Of a stretch of 9,746 bases of DNA, positions 1 to 6,688 are shown one piece after another. How positions within the stretch are numbered: position 1 is the stretch's first letter; the number at the start of each line of letters is the position of its first letter. Under the pieces are notes generated by a model. It was given only the letters and a program-made list of their open reading frames with translations, was not told the DNA's origin and made no database searches. The DNA is from Actinomycetes bacterium (GTDB lineage: Bacteria; Actinomycetota; Actinomycetes; Propionibacteriales; Propionibacteriaceae), in contig JAJYQH010000312.1 of NCBI GenBank assembly GCA_021794705.1, positions 1 to 9,746 on the forward strand. The letters are read 5' to 3'. The position numbers and the translations under genes were made by a program.

Positions 1-899
1 CCGGCCAGCCGCTCGGCCAGGCCTGCGAGGGCCACCGAGGTGTTGAGGTCGAGCCGCACGGTCGCCAGGTCGTCGGCCCGGGTGGCCCCGTGATTGATGA
101 TCACCACCGGCTTCCCGGTTCTCGCCGCGTGCCGGGCGAACCGCAGCCCGCTCATCACCGTGAGCGACGAGCCCGCCACGAGCAGCACGCCGGCGGCGTC
201 CACCGCCTCGTAGGCCGCGCGCACCCGCTCGAGCGGCACCGGCTCCCCGAAGTAGACGACGTCGGGCTTGAGGATTCCGCCGCACCGGTGGCAGTCGGCG
301 ATCCGGAAGTCCGTCCAGTCGTCGACCACCGCGTCGCCGTCGGGACGCAGTTCGGCGTGTCCGGCGTCCGCGAGCGGCCGCACCCAGGGATTGAGGTCGG
401 CCAGGCGGCGCTGCAGGTCGGCGCGTGCCGAGACGTGCCCGCAGGTGAGGCAGACGACGTCAGCGATGCGGCCGTGCAGGGTGACCAGGCGGCGGCTTCC
501 GGCGGCCTCGTGCAACCCATCGACGTTCTGGGTGACCAGCCCGGTCATCCGGCAGCGGTCGGGTGCGTGTTCCCAGCGGGCCAGCGCGAGGTGGCCCGGG
601 TTGGGGTCGGCATGCCCCATCCGCCCCCACCCCTGGTAGCTGCGCGCCCAGTAGCGCCGCCGGTTGGCCTCGTCGTGAACGAACTCGGAGTAGAGCATCG
701 GCGTGGCGCGCTGGGAGGTGGGTCCGCGGTAGTCGGGGACCCCGGAGTCCGTGCTCACCCCCGCCCCCGTGAGGACGGCCACACTGCCGTTCCGGGCCAG
801 CAGGTCGGCCGCGTCGTCGAGGGTGCCGCGCAGCACGGTCGTCGGTTCGTAGGCCCGGGTCGCCCGGTGGGTCGACACCAGTGCGCGGGACTGTGCCAC
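1..899 (-). CDS. Sir2-family NAD-dependent protein deacylase, class II (SIRT4-like), partial at 3' end
   Basis: The product is a sirtuin, which removes acyl groups from lysines using NAD+ and releases nicotinamide. About 299 residues are visible and the stop lies off the left edge; family length suggests little is missing. In order I see the NAD-binding motif GAGVSTDSGVPDYRG (45-59), QNVDGLH (124-130), the catalytic histidine in LHG (His142), two zinc-binding Cys-x2-Cys pairs (Cys150/153 and Cys203/206), then GSSLTVMSGLRF (243-254) and the nucleotide-site stretch VVIINHGATRADD (265-277). The GSSL...SG.RF form and the N.G.TR.DD form resemble human SIRT4 rather than classic CobB, so I place it in class II. 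It has no signal peptide or membrane helix and should be cytoplasmic. The GTG start is chosen because GGAGG lies 7 nt upstream. It follows putA by 80 nt on the same strand. Its acylated substrate cannot be read from sequence. Confidence 0.93.
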   Translation of the reverse strand, partial: MAQSRALVSTHRATRAYEPTTVLRGTLDDAADLLARNGSVAVLTGAGVSTDSGVPDYRGPTSQRATPMLYSEFVHDEANRRRYWARSYQGWGRMGHADPNPGHLALARWEHAPDRCRMTGLVTQNVDGLHEAAGSRRLVTLHGRIADVVCLTCGHVSARADLQRRLADLNPWVRPLADAGHAELRPDGDAVVDDWTDFRIADCHRCGGILKPDVVYFGEPVPLERVRAAYEAVDAAGVLLVAGSSLTVMSGLRFARHAARTGKPVVIINHGATRADDLATVRLDLNTSVALAGLAERLA

Positions 900-906
900 G
901 TGCGGT

Positions 907-911
907 CCTCC
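907..911 (-). promoter_or_regulatory. Shine-Dalgarno site (GGAGG) for the sirtuin
   Basis: GGAGG on the minus strand lies 7 nt before the GTG at 899. It is the strongest ribosome-binding site in the window and decides the sirtuin start over downstream GTG codons. Confidence 0.75.
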
Positions 912-919
912 GGATCGGG

Positions 920-936
920 GCCGGACGGCGTCCGGC
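920..936 (-). other. 7-bp GC-rich hairpin between putA and the sirtuin gene
   Basis: GCCGGAC (920-926) and GTCCGGC (930-936) are perfect complements around a 3-base loop. No T-run follows on the minus strand, so it is not a classic intrinsic terminator. If transcription starts near 940 (see the -10 candidate), the hairpin would sit at the very 5' end of the sirtuin leader, 8 nt before GGAGG. It could equally be a 3' end structure of the putA transcript. Short perfect hairpins also arise by chance in DNA this GC-rich. Confidence 0.35.
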
Positions 937-946
937 GGACGCTCCG

Positions 947-952
947 ATGCTA
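947..952 (-). promoter_or_regulatory. Candidate -10 element (TAGCAT) for the sirtuin
   Basis: TAGCAT fits the actinobacterial TAnnnT -10 consensus and lies in the 80-nt gap between putA and the sirtuin. It predicts a start near 940 and a leader of about 40 nt. No TTGACA-like -35 is seen 16-19 nt upstream, which is common in actinobacteria but weakens the call. Confidence 0.35.
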
Positions 953-979
953 CGTCGGCCGCGCGGGCCCAGCGCCCGC

Positions 980-3900
980 TCAGCCGTGCCGCGCGTGCCG
1001 GGGCCACTCCCGGGGCGGCCGCACGTTGCCGTGCCGGTGCCACGACCAGCTGACCGCCTGCTCCCGCAGCCAGCGCGGCACCTCGACCGCCGCCGCCGGG
1101 GCCACCGGCTCCGCGATCACCGACACGCCGGCCTCGTGGGCCGCCGCGAGCAGCTCGGGTTCGGGCTCCCCGAGGATCCGCACCCGGTCGAACCGGCCGC
1201 CCGAGAGCGACGCGATGGCCTCGTCCAGCGCGCCCCGGCGCACCTCCACGCCCGTGCCGACGAGAGATGCGGCGGCCCTGGCCAGGGCCACCTCGCCGTC
1301 GGGCACGCCGTCGGGGGCGCGCAGCAGCACGCGGGGCAGCGGCCGGTAGCCGAACCGGTTCACCTCGGCGGCCAGCCCGGTGGGGTCGACGTCGCGCGAC
1401 CCGACCTCGCGGCACCAGGCGCGATAGGACGCCGCCACGGCCCGGACGCCGTCGTCGTCGAGGGTCACCGGCGCGACCTCGACCCATCGTCCCAGTGTGG
1501 ACACGTAGTTGGGTCCCCCGGCCTTCGCCCCCGGGCCCACCGACGACCGCTTCCAGCCCCCGAACGGTTGGCGCTGCACGATCGCGCCGGTGATGTGCCG
1601 GTTGACGTAGGCGTTGCCGACCTCGACCCGCTCGAGCCAGTGGTCGACCTCGTCGTCGTCGAGGCTGTGGATGCCGCCGGTGAGGCCGAAGGGGACGCCG
1701 TTCTGCAACCGGATCGCGTCGTCGAGGTCGTCGGCGCACATCACCCCCAGCACCGGCCCGAAGCACTCGGTCTGGTGGTAGCTGGACCCCTCCCGGACCC
1801 CGAGCTTCACCCCGGGACGCCACAGGTAGCCCTCGTCGTCGAGCCGGCGCGGTTCCACCAGCCAGGTCTCCCCCTCGCCGAGGCTGACGAGGGCGTCGGC
1901 CAGCGGACCCCGGGGAGGGGCGATGAGCGGGCCGACGTCCGTGCCCGGCTCCCAGGCCGCGCCCACCCGCAGCGACTCGGCGGCGTCCCGGAGCTGACTG
2001 CGGAAGCGCTCCGACTCGTACACCGAGCGCTCGACGACGGCCAGGCTCGCGGCGGAGCACTTCTGCCCGGCGTGGCCGAACGCCGACTGCACGAGGTCTT
2101 TGACGGCGAGGTCGAGGTCGGCGGCCGCGGTGATGACGATGGCGTTCTTGCCGCTGGTCTCGGCGTGCAGCCGCAGGTCGGGCCGCAGCCGGTGGAACAG
2201 CCGGGCGGTGTCGTACGAGCCGGTGAGGATGACGGCCGCGGTGAGCGGGTGGGTGATGAGCGCCGTGCCCGCCGGGTCGTCGGCGCACGGCACGAACTGC
2301 AGCAGGTCGCGCGGGACACCCGCCGCCCAGCACAGCCGGGCGATGAGCGAGGCGGTCGCGACGGTCTCCGGCGCGGGCTTGAGGATGACCGCATTGCCGG
2401 GGGCGAGCCCGGCGAGAGCCCCGCCCGCGGGGATCGCGAACGGGAAGTTCCACGGCGGGGTGACGACGACGACGCCGAACGGCTCGTGCCGCATGCCCTC
2501 GACCCCGCCGAGCCGCATCGCTGACGCCGCGTAGTAGCGGGCGAAGTCCGTGCCCTCGGACACCTCGGGGTCGGCCTCCGCGGCTGTCTTGCCGCCGTCG
2601 CGGGCCATCACGGCGACAATCTCGCCCCGGTGCCGGCTGAACTCGTCGGCGACGGCCATGAGCAGGTCGCGCCGATCGGTGAGCGGCCGCTCCGCCCACC
2701 GGCGTCCGGCGTCGGCGGCCGACCGGACGGCCTCGTCGACCTGTTCGACGGTGCACCGGGTGTAGCGGTAGAGGACGCCGTCGGGCGCGGACGGGTCGAT
2801 GCCCACCCCGTCGCACGGCTCGAGGACCTCGCGTCCCCCGACGACCGCCGGGATCGTCTCGGGCAGGGCGTCGCGCCAGGAGTCGGTGTGCTCGCGCCAC
2901 CAGCGCCGGTTGTCGGGCAGGGAGAAGTCGGTGTCGGGCTCGTTGCGGAACGGGGTGTCCGGCGGCGTGGAGGGAAGCTCCGCGCCCCGGTTCTGGGTAC
3001 GCCGGGGCGTCGCGGCGACGTCGTGCCGGGCGCTCACCGCGGTGCGGAAGCGGTCCGCCTGGTCGCGGAACTCGGCGGAGCCCTGTTCGAGGGTGAGGAC
3101 GTGCCGCAGGAAGTTCTCCGGCCCGGTGTTCTCGTCGAGGCGGCGGACGAGGTAGGCGATGGCGGCGTCGAAGTCGGCGTCGTCGACGACCGGCGCGTAC
3201 AGCAGCACCGATCCGGTGCGGCGGAGGGTGGCCCGGGCCTGGGCGGTCGCCATGCCGAGCAGCATCTCGAAGTCGACGCGCGACCGGACGCCGGCGTGCT
3301 CGGTGAGCTGCCAGGCCCAGGCGATGTCGAAGAGGTTGTGGCTGGCGACACCCGCCCTCACTCCCTCGCTGAGGGCGGGGTCGACCAGCCGTTCGAGGAG
3401 GCGCTTGTAGTTGGCGTCGACCTCCGCCTTGGTGGCGTAGGGGGCCGGCGTCCACCCGTGGAGTTCGGCGTCCACGGTCTCCATCGCGAGGTTCGCGCCC
3501 TTGACCAGGCGGATCTTGGTGCGCCCGCCGTACCGGTCGAACCGCTCGGTGGCCCAGCCGATGAGGTCGTCGAGCACCGCCACGGTGTCGGGCAGGTAGG
3601 CCTGCAGCACGATCCCGGCGTCCAGGCCGGCGAGGTCGGGGTCGCCGAGGGCCGCGCGGAAGGCGTCCACGGTGATGTGGAGGTCGCGGTACTCCTCCAT
3701 GTCGAGGTTGACGAAGGTGACCGGCCGGGCGTGCTTGGCCGCCCGGTAGACACGGCGCAGGCGCTGCGCCACCTCGGCGACCGTGCCCTCGTGGTCGAGC
3801 ACGCGCAGCTTGCCGCAGATCGCCGAGGGCTTCACCGACACGTAGGTGACATCGGGACGCCGCAACCTGTCGATCACGGCGTCCAGCCGCCGGTCGGCCT

Positions 3901-4432
3901 CCCGGTCGCCCAGCACCGCCTCGCCGAGGAGGTTGATGTTGAGCGCATAGCCCTCGGCCGCGATCTGGGACATCCGCCGTGCGAACGCGGGGTCGCGGGC
4001 CGGCAGGATCATCGGGCTCGACTGGAGCTTCACCTCGCCACGGACGAGCGGCATCACCAGGCGCGGGGCGAGAGCCGACGTCGAGGCGCCCGCCCGGACG
4101 AGGCCGCGGAAGGCCACGGGCAGGCCCGCCGGGGCGCCCACCCGGTCGATGAGCGACCGGAAGGCGTGCGCGGCCCGCCCGTCGTCGCGGATGCGCATCA
4201 CCTCGTCGGTGAGGCCGAGCAGGAGGTCCTTGGTCGACTCGTCGTCCATCACCGCCCGGGTGAGCTGCTCCTGCAGCGCCTCGCCCGGACCGCGACGAGC
4301 CGCCCGGGACTCGGTGACGATCTCGGCGGCGAGGGCGACGGCCGGTTCGACGAGCGGGGCGAGCGGGTCGGGCGCCGGAGCGGGCGCGTCGGTGAGAGGG
4401 GCTCCAGCGGGATCACGGACGTCGTCGACCAT
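980..4432 (-). CDS. putA: Bifunctional proline dehydrogenase / L-glutamate gamma-semialdehyde (P5C) dehydrogenase
   Basis: PutA oxidises proline to pyrroline-5-carboxylate with FAD, then the semialdehyde to glutamate with NAD+, feeding electrons to the respiratory chain. The protein has 1150 residues. The proline dehydrogenase barrel covers about 90-450, with VKPSAI (200-205), RLVKGAN (308-314), ASHN (363-366) and the proline-binding RRLDEN (430-435). The aldehyde dehydrogenase covers about 510-990, with PPWNFPF (oxyanion Asn662), the NAD-site Gly738 region, Glu758 in AETSGKN and the nucleophile Cys792 in GHAGQKCSA. A C-terminal extension (about 995-1150, with EVNRFGYRPLP) resembles that of longer PutA proteins. 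There is no N-terminal ribbon-helix-helix, so it should not repress its own gene as the E. coli protein does. I chose ATG at 4432; an in-frame TTG at 4444 directly abuts AGGAG and is unlikely. An in-frame TAA at 4481-4483 bounds the N-terminus. The sigma-like gene ends 73 nt upstream. Confidence 0.97.
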   Translation of the reverse strand: MVDDVRDPAGAPLTDAPAPAPDPLAPLVEPAVALAAEIVTESRAARRGPGEALQEQLTRAVMDDESTKDLLLGLTDEVMRIRDDGRAAHAFRSLIDRVGAPAGLPVAFRGLVRAGASTSALAPRLVMPLVRGEVKLQSSPMILPARDPAFARRMSQIAAEGYALNINLLGEAVLGDREADRRLDAVIDRLRRPDVTYVSVKPSAICGKLRVLDHEGTVAEVAQRLRRVYRAAKHARPVTFVNLDMEEYRDLHITVDAFRAALGDPDLAGLDAGIVLQAYLPDTVAVLDDLIGWATERFDRYGGRTKIRLVKGANLAMETVDAELHGWTPAPYATKAEVDANYKRLLERLVDPALSEGVRAGVASHNLFDIAWAWQLTEHAGVRSRVDFEMLLGMATAQARATLRRTGSVLLYAPVVDDADFDAAIAYLVRRLDENTGPENFLRHVLTLEQGSAEFRDQADRFRTAVSARHDVAATPRRTQNRGAELPSTPPDTPFRNEPDTDFSLPDNRRWWREHTDSWRDALPETIPAVVGGREVLEPCDGVGIDPSAPDGVLYRYTRCTVEQVDEAVRSAADAGRRWAERPLTDRRDLLMAVADEFSRHRGEIVAVMARDGGKTAAEADPEVSEGTDFARYYAASAMRLGGVEGMRHEPFGVVVVTPPWNFPFAIPAGGALAGLAPGNAVILKPAPETVATASLIARLCWAAGVPRDLLQFVPCADDPAGTALITHPLTAAVILTGSYDTARLFHRLRPDLRLHAETSGKNAIVITAAADLDLAVKDLVQSAFGHAGQKCSAASLAVVERSVYESERFRSQLRDAAESLRVGAAWEPGTDVGPLIAPPRGPLADALVSLGEGETWLVEPRRLDDEGYLWRPGVKLGVREGSSYHQTECFGPVLGVMCADDLDDAIRLQNGVPFGLTGGIHSLDDDEVDHWLERVEVGNAYVNRHITGAIVQRQPFGGWKRSSVGPGAKAGGPNYVSTLGRWVEVAPVTLDDDGVRAVAASYRAWCREVGSRDVDPTGLAAEVNRFGYRPLPRVLLRAPDGVPDGEVALARAAASLVGTGVEVRRGALDEAIASLSGGRFDRVRILGEPEPELLAAAHEAGVSVIAEPVAPAAAVEVPRWLREQAVSWSWHRHGNVRPPREWPRHARHG

Positions 4433-4437
4433 GGCCC

Positions 4438-4449
4438 CATTCAACTCCT
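4438..4449 (-). promoter_or_regulatory. putA ribosome-binding region with competing starts
   Basis: AGGAG (4449-4445 read on the minus strand) lies 12 nt before the in-frame ATG at 4432 but only 4 nt before an out-of-frame ATG at 4440. It directly abuts an in-frame TTG at 4444. The in-frame ATG is preferred for putA, but its spacing is longer than usual, so this site may limit or modulate putA translation. Confidence 0.5.
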
Positions 4450-4474
4450 GACCTGCGCCGTCCCGTCGCCCGAC

Positions 4475-4489
4475 CCGGGCTTATCCCGG
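4475..4489. other. Small inverted repeat between sigma-like gene and putA
   Basis: CCGGG (4475-4479) and CCCGG (4485-4489) can pair around a 5-base loop in the 73-nt gap before putA. The stem is only 5 bp with no T-run, so it is too weak to call a terminator. No TAnnnT -10 box is evident in this gap, leaving open whether putA has its own promoter or is read through from upstream. Confidence 0.2.
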
Positions 4490-4505
4490 CTGCGCGCACC
4501 GAGGG

Positions 4506-6605
4506 CTAGGAGGAGGGCAACCGCACGGTGCGCGACATCGGGCGGCCGTCCTGCGTCCACGTGACCCGCACGGACGCCGGCAGCGTCGCCCGAGGATGGC
4601 CGGGCGAGGCCCACTCGAGCACCCAGTAGCCGTGGGCCGTCTGCGCGGCGACCGGGCCGGCCGGAGTGTGCAGGACGATGTCGCTCACGCCGGCGGGCAG
4701 GGCGCCCCCGGCCGCATAGAGCCGGGAGCCGTTGCGATCGGGCTCCGCGAGAACGTGCGGTGCGAGCGAGGCGGGGAATCCGCCGACGACGAGCCGCTGG
4801 ATCGCGGCGTCGGTGCCGAAGCACAGCATGCCCGACTGGAATCTCGATGCGCCGTACACCTGGACGTGGCCGCCCAGCGACTCCACCTGGGCTCCCGTGC
4901 CCGCGCCGCACCGGCTGCCCAGTGGGGTGCCGAACAGCGGCGCCCACGTGTGGAACTCCACGCTGGAGTAGTCGCGGAGCCAGTCGACGACCACCGTGCG
5001 TGACACCTTGCCCTGCATCCGGACGGTGATGCGCTCGGGCAGAACGGGCAGCACCCGGTTGTCGACGACCCGCGACCACACCCAGTAGCCGTGGTCGATG
5101 ACCGCCGGCAGCGACGCGCCGGACAGCTCGATGTGCACGGACGACACGCCCGCCGGCACCTTGCCGCCCACGACGAGGGTCTGGGCGGCGTTCATCGTCT
5201 GCGGGGTCGACACCGCCACCCCGGAGCCACCCTGGGCGCTCACCGACACGGGTCCGCCGATCCACCCGGCCGCTCCCCCCACCGAGCAGGTCCAGAGCCG
5301 CTCGTCCTGGCTCACGACGAGGAATCCGCCGGCCGTCCGCGCTGACGGGCCGGGTAGCAGCAGCCGCAGCCCCGGTACCGGCTGGTCGCTGTGCAGGGCC
5401 GCCCCGCACAACTCGGCGGCCTGCTCCCAGTCGAGGTGGGTCGACTCCACCCGGGTGCCGAACCAGGGGACGAGCCAGGTGCGGGTGGCGTCGGCACCGT
5501 CGAACAGGATGAACACCGTCGGCGGCTGGTTCCCGAGGTCCCGGACCGCCATGGTGCGGGTGATCCACCACACCGGACCGCTCCACCTGGTGTCACCGCC
5601 GGTGTTGTCGAGCACGGTCGCGCGGAGCGTTCCGTTGGGCAGTGCCCCGCCCATGATCATGGAGAGGGTGGTGCCGGAGCGCACGACGATCTCCTCGAGG
5701 CTGCCGCCCGAGGCGTCGGGCTGCGCCACCTGCGAGAGCTCGAGGTGGCCCGCCATCGACGCGCACAGCTGCACCTGGCCGGTGAGGTTGAAGAACACCA
5801 GCCCCTGCAGCGGCTCGCCGGTGTCCTGAACCCGGATGAGGCTCGGGTCGAAGCCCTTGAGCGCCCGGCACTGCTGCATGAGCGACACGTCCACGGCGGT
5901 GTCGGGCGCCGAGGGGGGCGCCTCGGGGGCGACGGGGACACGGCTGAGCAGGTAGGCGCCGACGAGCACCGCCGCGAGCAGCAGCCCGGTGAGGGCGAGC
6001 GCGGGGCGCGGGCCGCGGATGCTCGGCTCCTGGCTCTCGGGAAGTTCCAGCAGCCGCCCCATGAGCACGTCCGCCACGTCGGTGGGCATCGGGCGGCCCG
6101 CGGGCGGGGGCGGGAGCCCGGCCGGCCGGGTGACGTTGGCGGACGCCAGGTCGTGCGAGACCCGCCCGGTGCGGGCGTGGGTGGCGAAGGCGACCTGGCG
6201 CCGCGACAGGTGCTCCCACTCGGTGAGGATCGCGGCGTCCCGCTCGGGCTCGGGCAGGGTCCGCAGCCACTCCCACCACTGCAGGAGCACCCGTTCGTCG
6301 GGAGCCGGCTCGACCAGGGAGGCCGCCCCGCGCGCGGTGGGCGGGGGGACGGTCCGGCAGCGGGCGGTGGCCAGCCCGAACACCCAGGCCTCCAGCGCGC
6401 GGTCGCCGAACGGAGCCCGCTCGCGGAGCCGCCACACGTCGAGGAAGGTGAGCTCCGCCAGCTCCACCGATGTCCTCGCCTGCAGGGTGCGCCGGAAGCA
6501 GTAGGTGACGATCCGCTCGCCCAGGGCCTCGAACAGCTCGGTGACAGCGCTCTGATCGGCCGCGTGCAGGCGCGCGCCCAGCCGCATGAAACCCCCGACC
6601 GCCAT
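4506..6605 (-). CDS. Membrane protein: ECF-sigma-like cytoplasmic part, one TM helix, three extracytoplasmic repeats
   Basis: I recognise the parts but not a named family. Residues about 14-83 resemble ECF sigma region 2 (YCFRR, then ELTFLDVWRL, then AWVFGLA). About 112-157 resemble region 4 (LPEPERDA...LSRRQVAF...RVSHDLASA). The basic segment that normally follows region 2 is replaced by a proline-rich stretch, so promoter recognition may be weakened or lost. A Pro-rich linker (160-200) leads to one hydrophobic helix (201-221), giving N-inside topology. The outer part (222-699) holds three diverged repeats of about 135-150 residues, each with one cysteine pair (246/281, 400/440, 566/595). 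Repeats 2 and 3 share GG.(V/L)PAGVS, HGYWV and RTV near their ends. There is no catalytic signature. A tethered regulator or sensor is an inference. The start is ATG 6605 with AGGGG 7 nt upstream; ATG 6587 is an alternative. The gene lies between the antiporter and putA. Confidence 0.85.
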   Translation of the reverse strand: MAVGGFMRLGARLHAADQSAVTELFEALGERIVTYCFRRTLQARTSVELAELTFLDVWRLRERAPFGDRALEAWVFGLATARCRTVPPPTARGAASLVEPAPDERVLLQWWEWLRTLPEPERDAAILTEWEHLSRRQVAFATHARTGRVSHDLASANVTRPAGLPPPPAGRPMPTDVADVLMGRLLELPESQEPSIRGPRPALALTGLLLAAVLVGAYLLSRVPVAPEAPPSAPDTAVDVSLMQQCRALKGFDPSLIRVQDTGEPLQGLVFFNLTGQVQLCASMAGHLELSQVAQPDASGGSLEEIVVRSGTTLSMIMGGALPNGTLRATVLDNTGGDTRWSGPVWWITRTMAVRDLGNQPPTVFILFDGADATRTWLVPWFGTRVESTHLDWEQAAELCGAALHSDQPVPGLRLLLPGPSARTAGGFLVVSQDERLWTCSVGGAAGWIGGPVSVSAQGGSGVAVSTPQTMNAAQTLVVGGKVPAGVSSVHIELSGASLPAVIDHGYWVWSRVVDNRVLPVLPERITVRMQGKVSRTVVVDWLRDYSSVEFHTWAPLFGTPLGSRCGAGTGAQVESLGGHVQVYGASRFQSGMLCFGTDAAIQRLVVGGFPASLAPHVLAEPDRNGSRLYAAGGALPAGVSDIVLHTPAGPVAAQTAHGYWVLEWASPGHPRATLPASVRVTWTQDGRPMSRTVRLPSS

Positions 6606-6607
6606 GG

Positions 6608-6634
6608 TCAGGCCCCTGGTGCGTGCACCGACAT
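6608..6634 (-). CDS. Possible 8-codon leaderless upstream ORF (MSVHAPGA)
   Basis: ATG at 6634 opens an 8-codon frame ending in TGA at 6610-6608, only 2 nt before the ATG of the sigma-like gene and in a different frame. A TATCCT -10 box ends exactly 6 nt before this ATG, so transcription could begin on its A and give leaderless translation, with reinitiation or coupling at the main gene. There is no coding evidence beyond this geometry, and a frame this short can occur by chance. Confidence 0.3.
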   Translation of the reverse strand: MSVHAPGA

Positions 6635-6640
6635 GCCGCG

Positions 6641-6646
6641 AGGATA
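6641..6646 (-). promoter_or_regulatory. Candidate -10 element (TATCCT) for the sigma-like gene
   Basis: TATCCT matches the TAnnnT -10 consensus in the 83-nt gap after the antiporter. It predicts a transcription start at about 6634. No recognisable -35 hexamer lies 16-19 nt upstream. It is the only AT-rich hexamer of this form in the gap. Confidence 0.4.
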
Positions 6647-6672
6647 GCTCCCGGGTGGTGGCCGGGGTGGCC

Positions 6673-6686
6673 GCCGACCGGTCGGC
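6673..6686. repeat. Perfect 14-bp palindrome (GCCGACCGGTCGGC)
   Basis: The sequence is fully self-complementary and sits 2 nt beyond the antiporter stop, just upstream of where the -35 of the downstream promoter would fall. It could be an operator for a dimeric regulator, or as RNA a 5-bp stem with a CCGG loop at the end of the metG-antiporter transcript. It lacks a T-run, so intrinsic termination is not supported. Confidence 0.4.
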
Positions 6687-6688
6687 CC

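Noticed and set aside
1643..1665. Short run of gtc/cgt triplets resembling a microsatellite
   Set aside because: It encodes consecutive Asp residues in putA (LDDDEVD) and reflects codon bias, not a repeat element.
881..2524. Long plus-strand open frame opposite putA and the sirtuin start
   Set aside because: It is antisense to clearly recognised proteins, and its translation is a low-complexity mix of Arg, Gly, Val, Asp and Pro typical of shadow frames in GC-rich DNA.
2630..4564. 644-codon plus-strand open frame opposite putA
   Set aside because: It lies antisense to the proline dehydrogenase and aldehyde dehydrogenase regions of putA, has no recognisable motif, and is explained by the third-position GC bias of putA.
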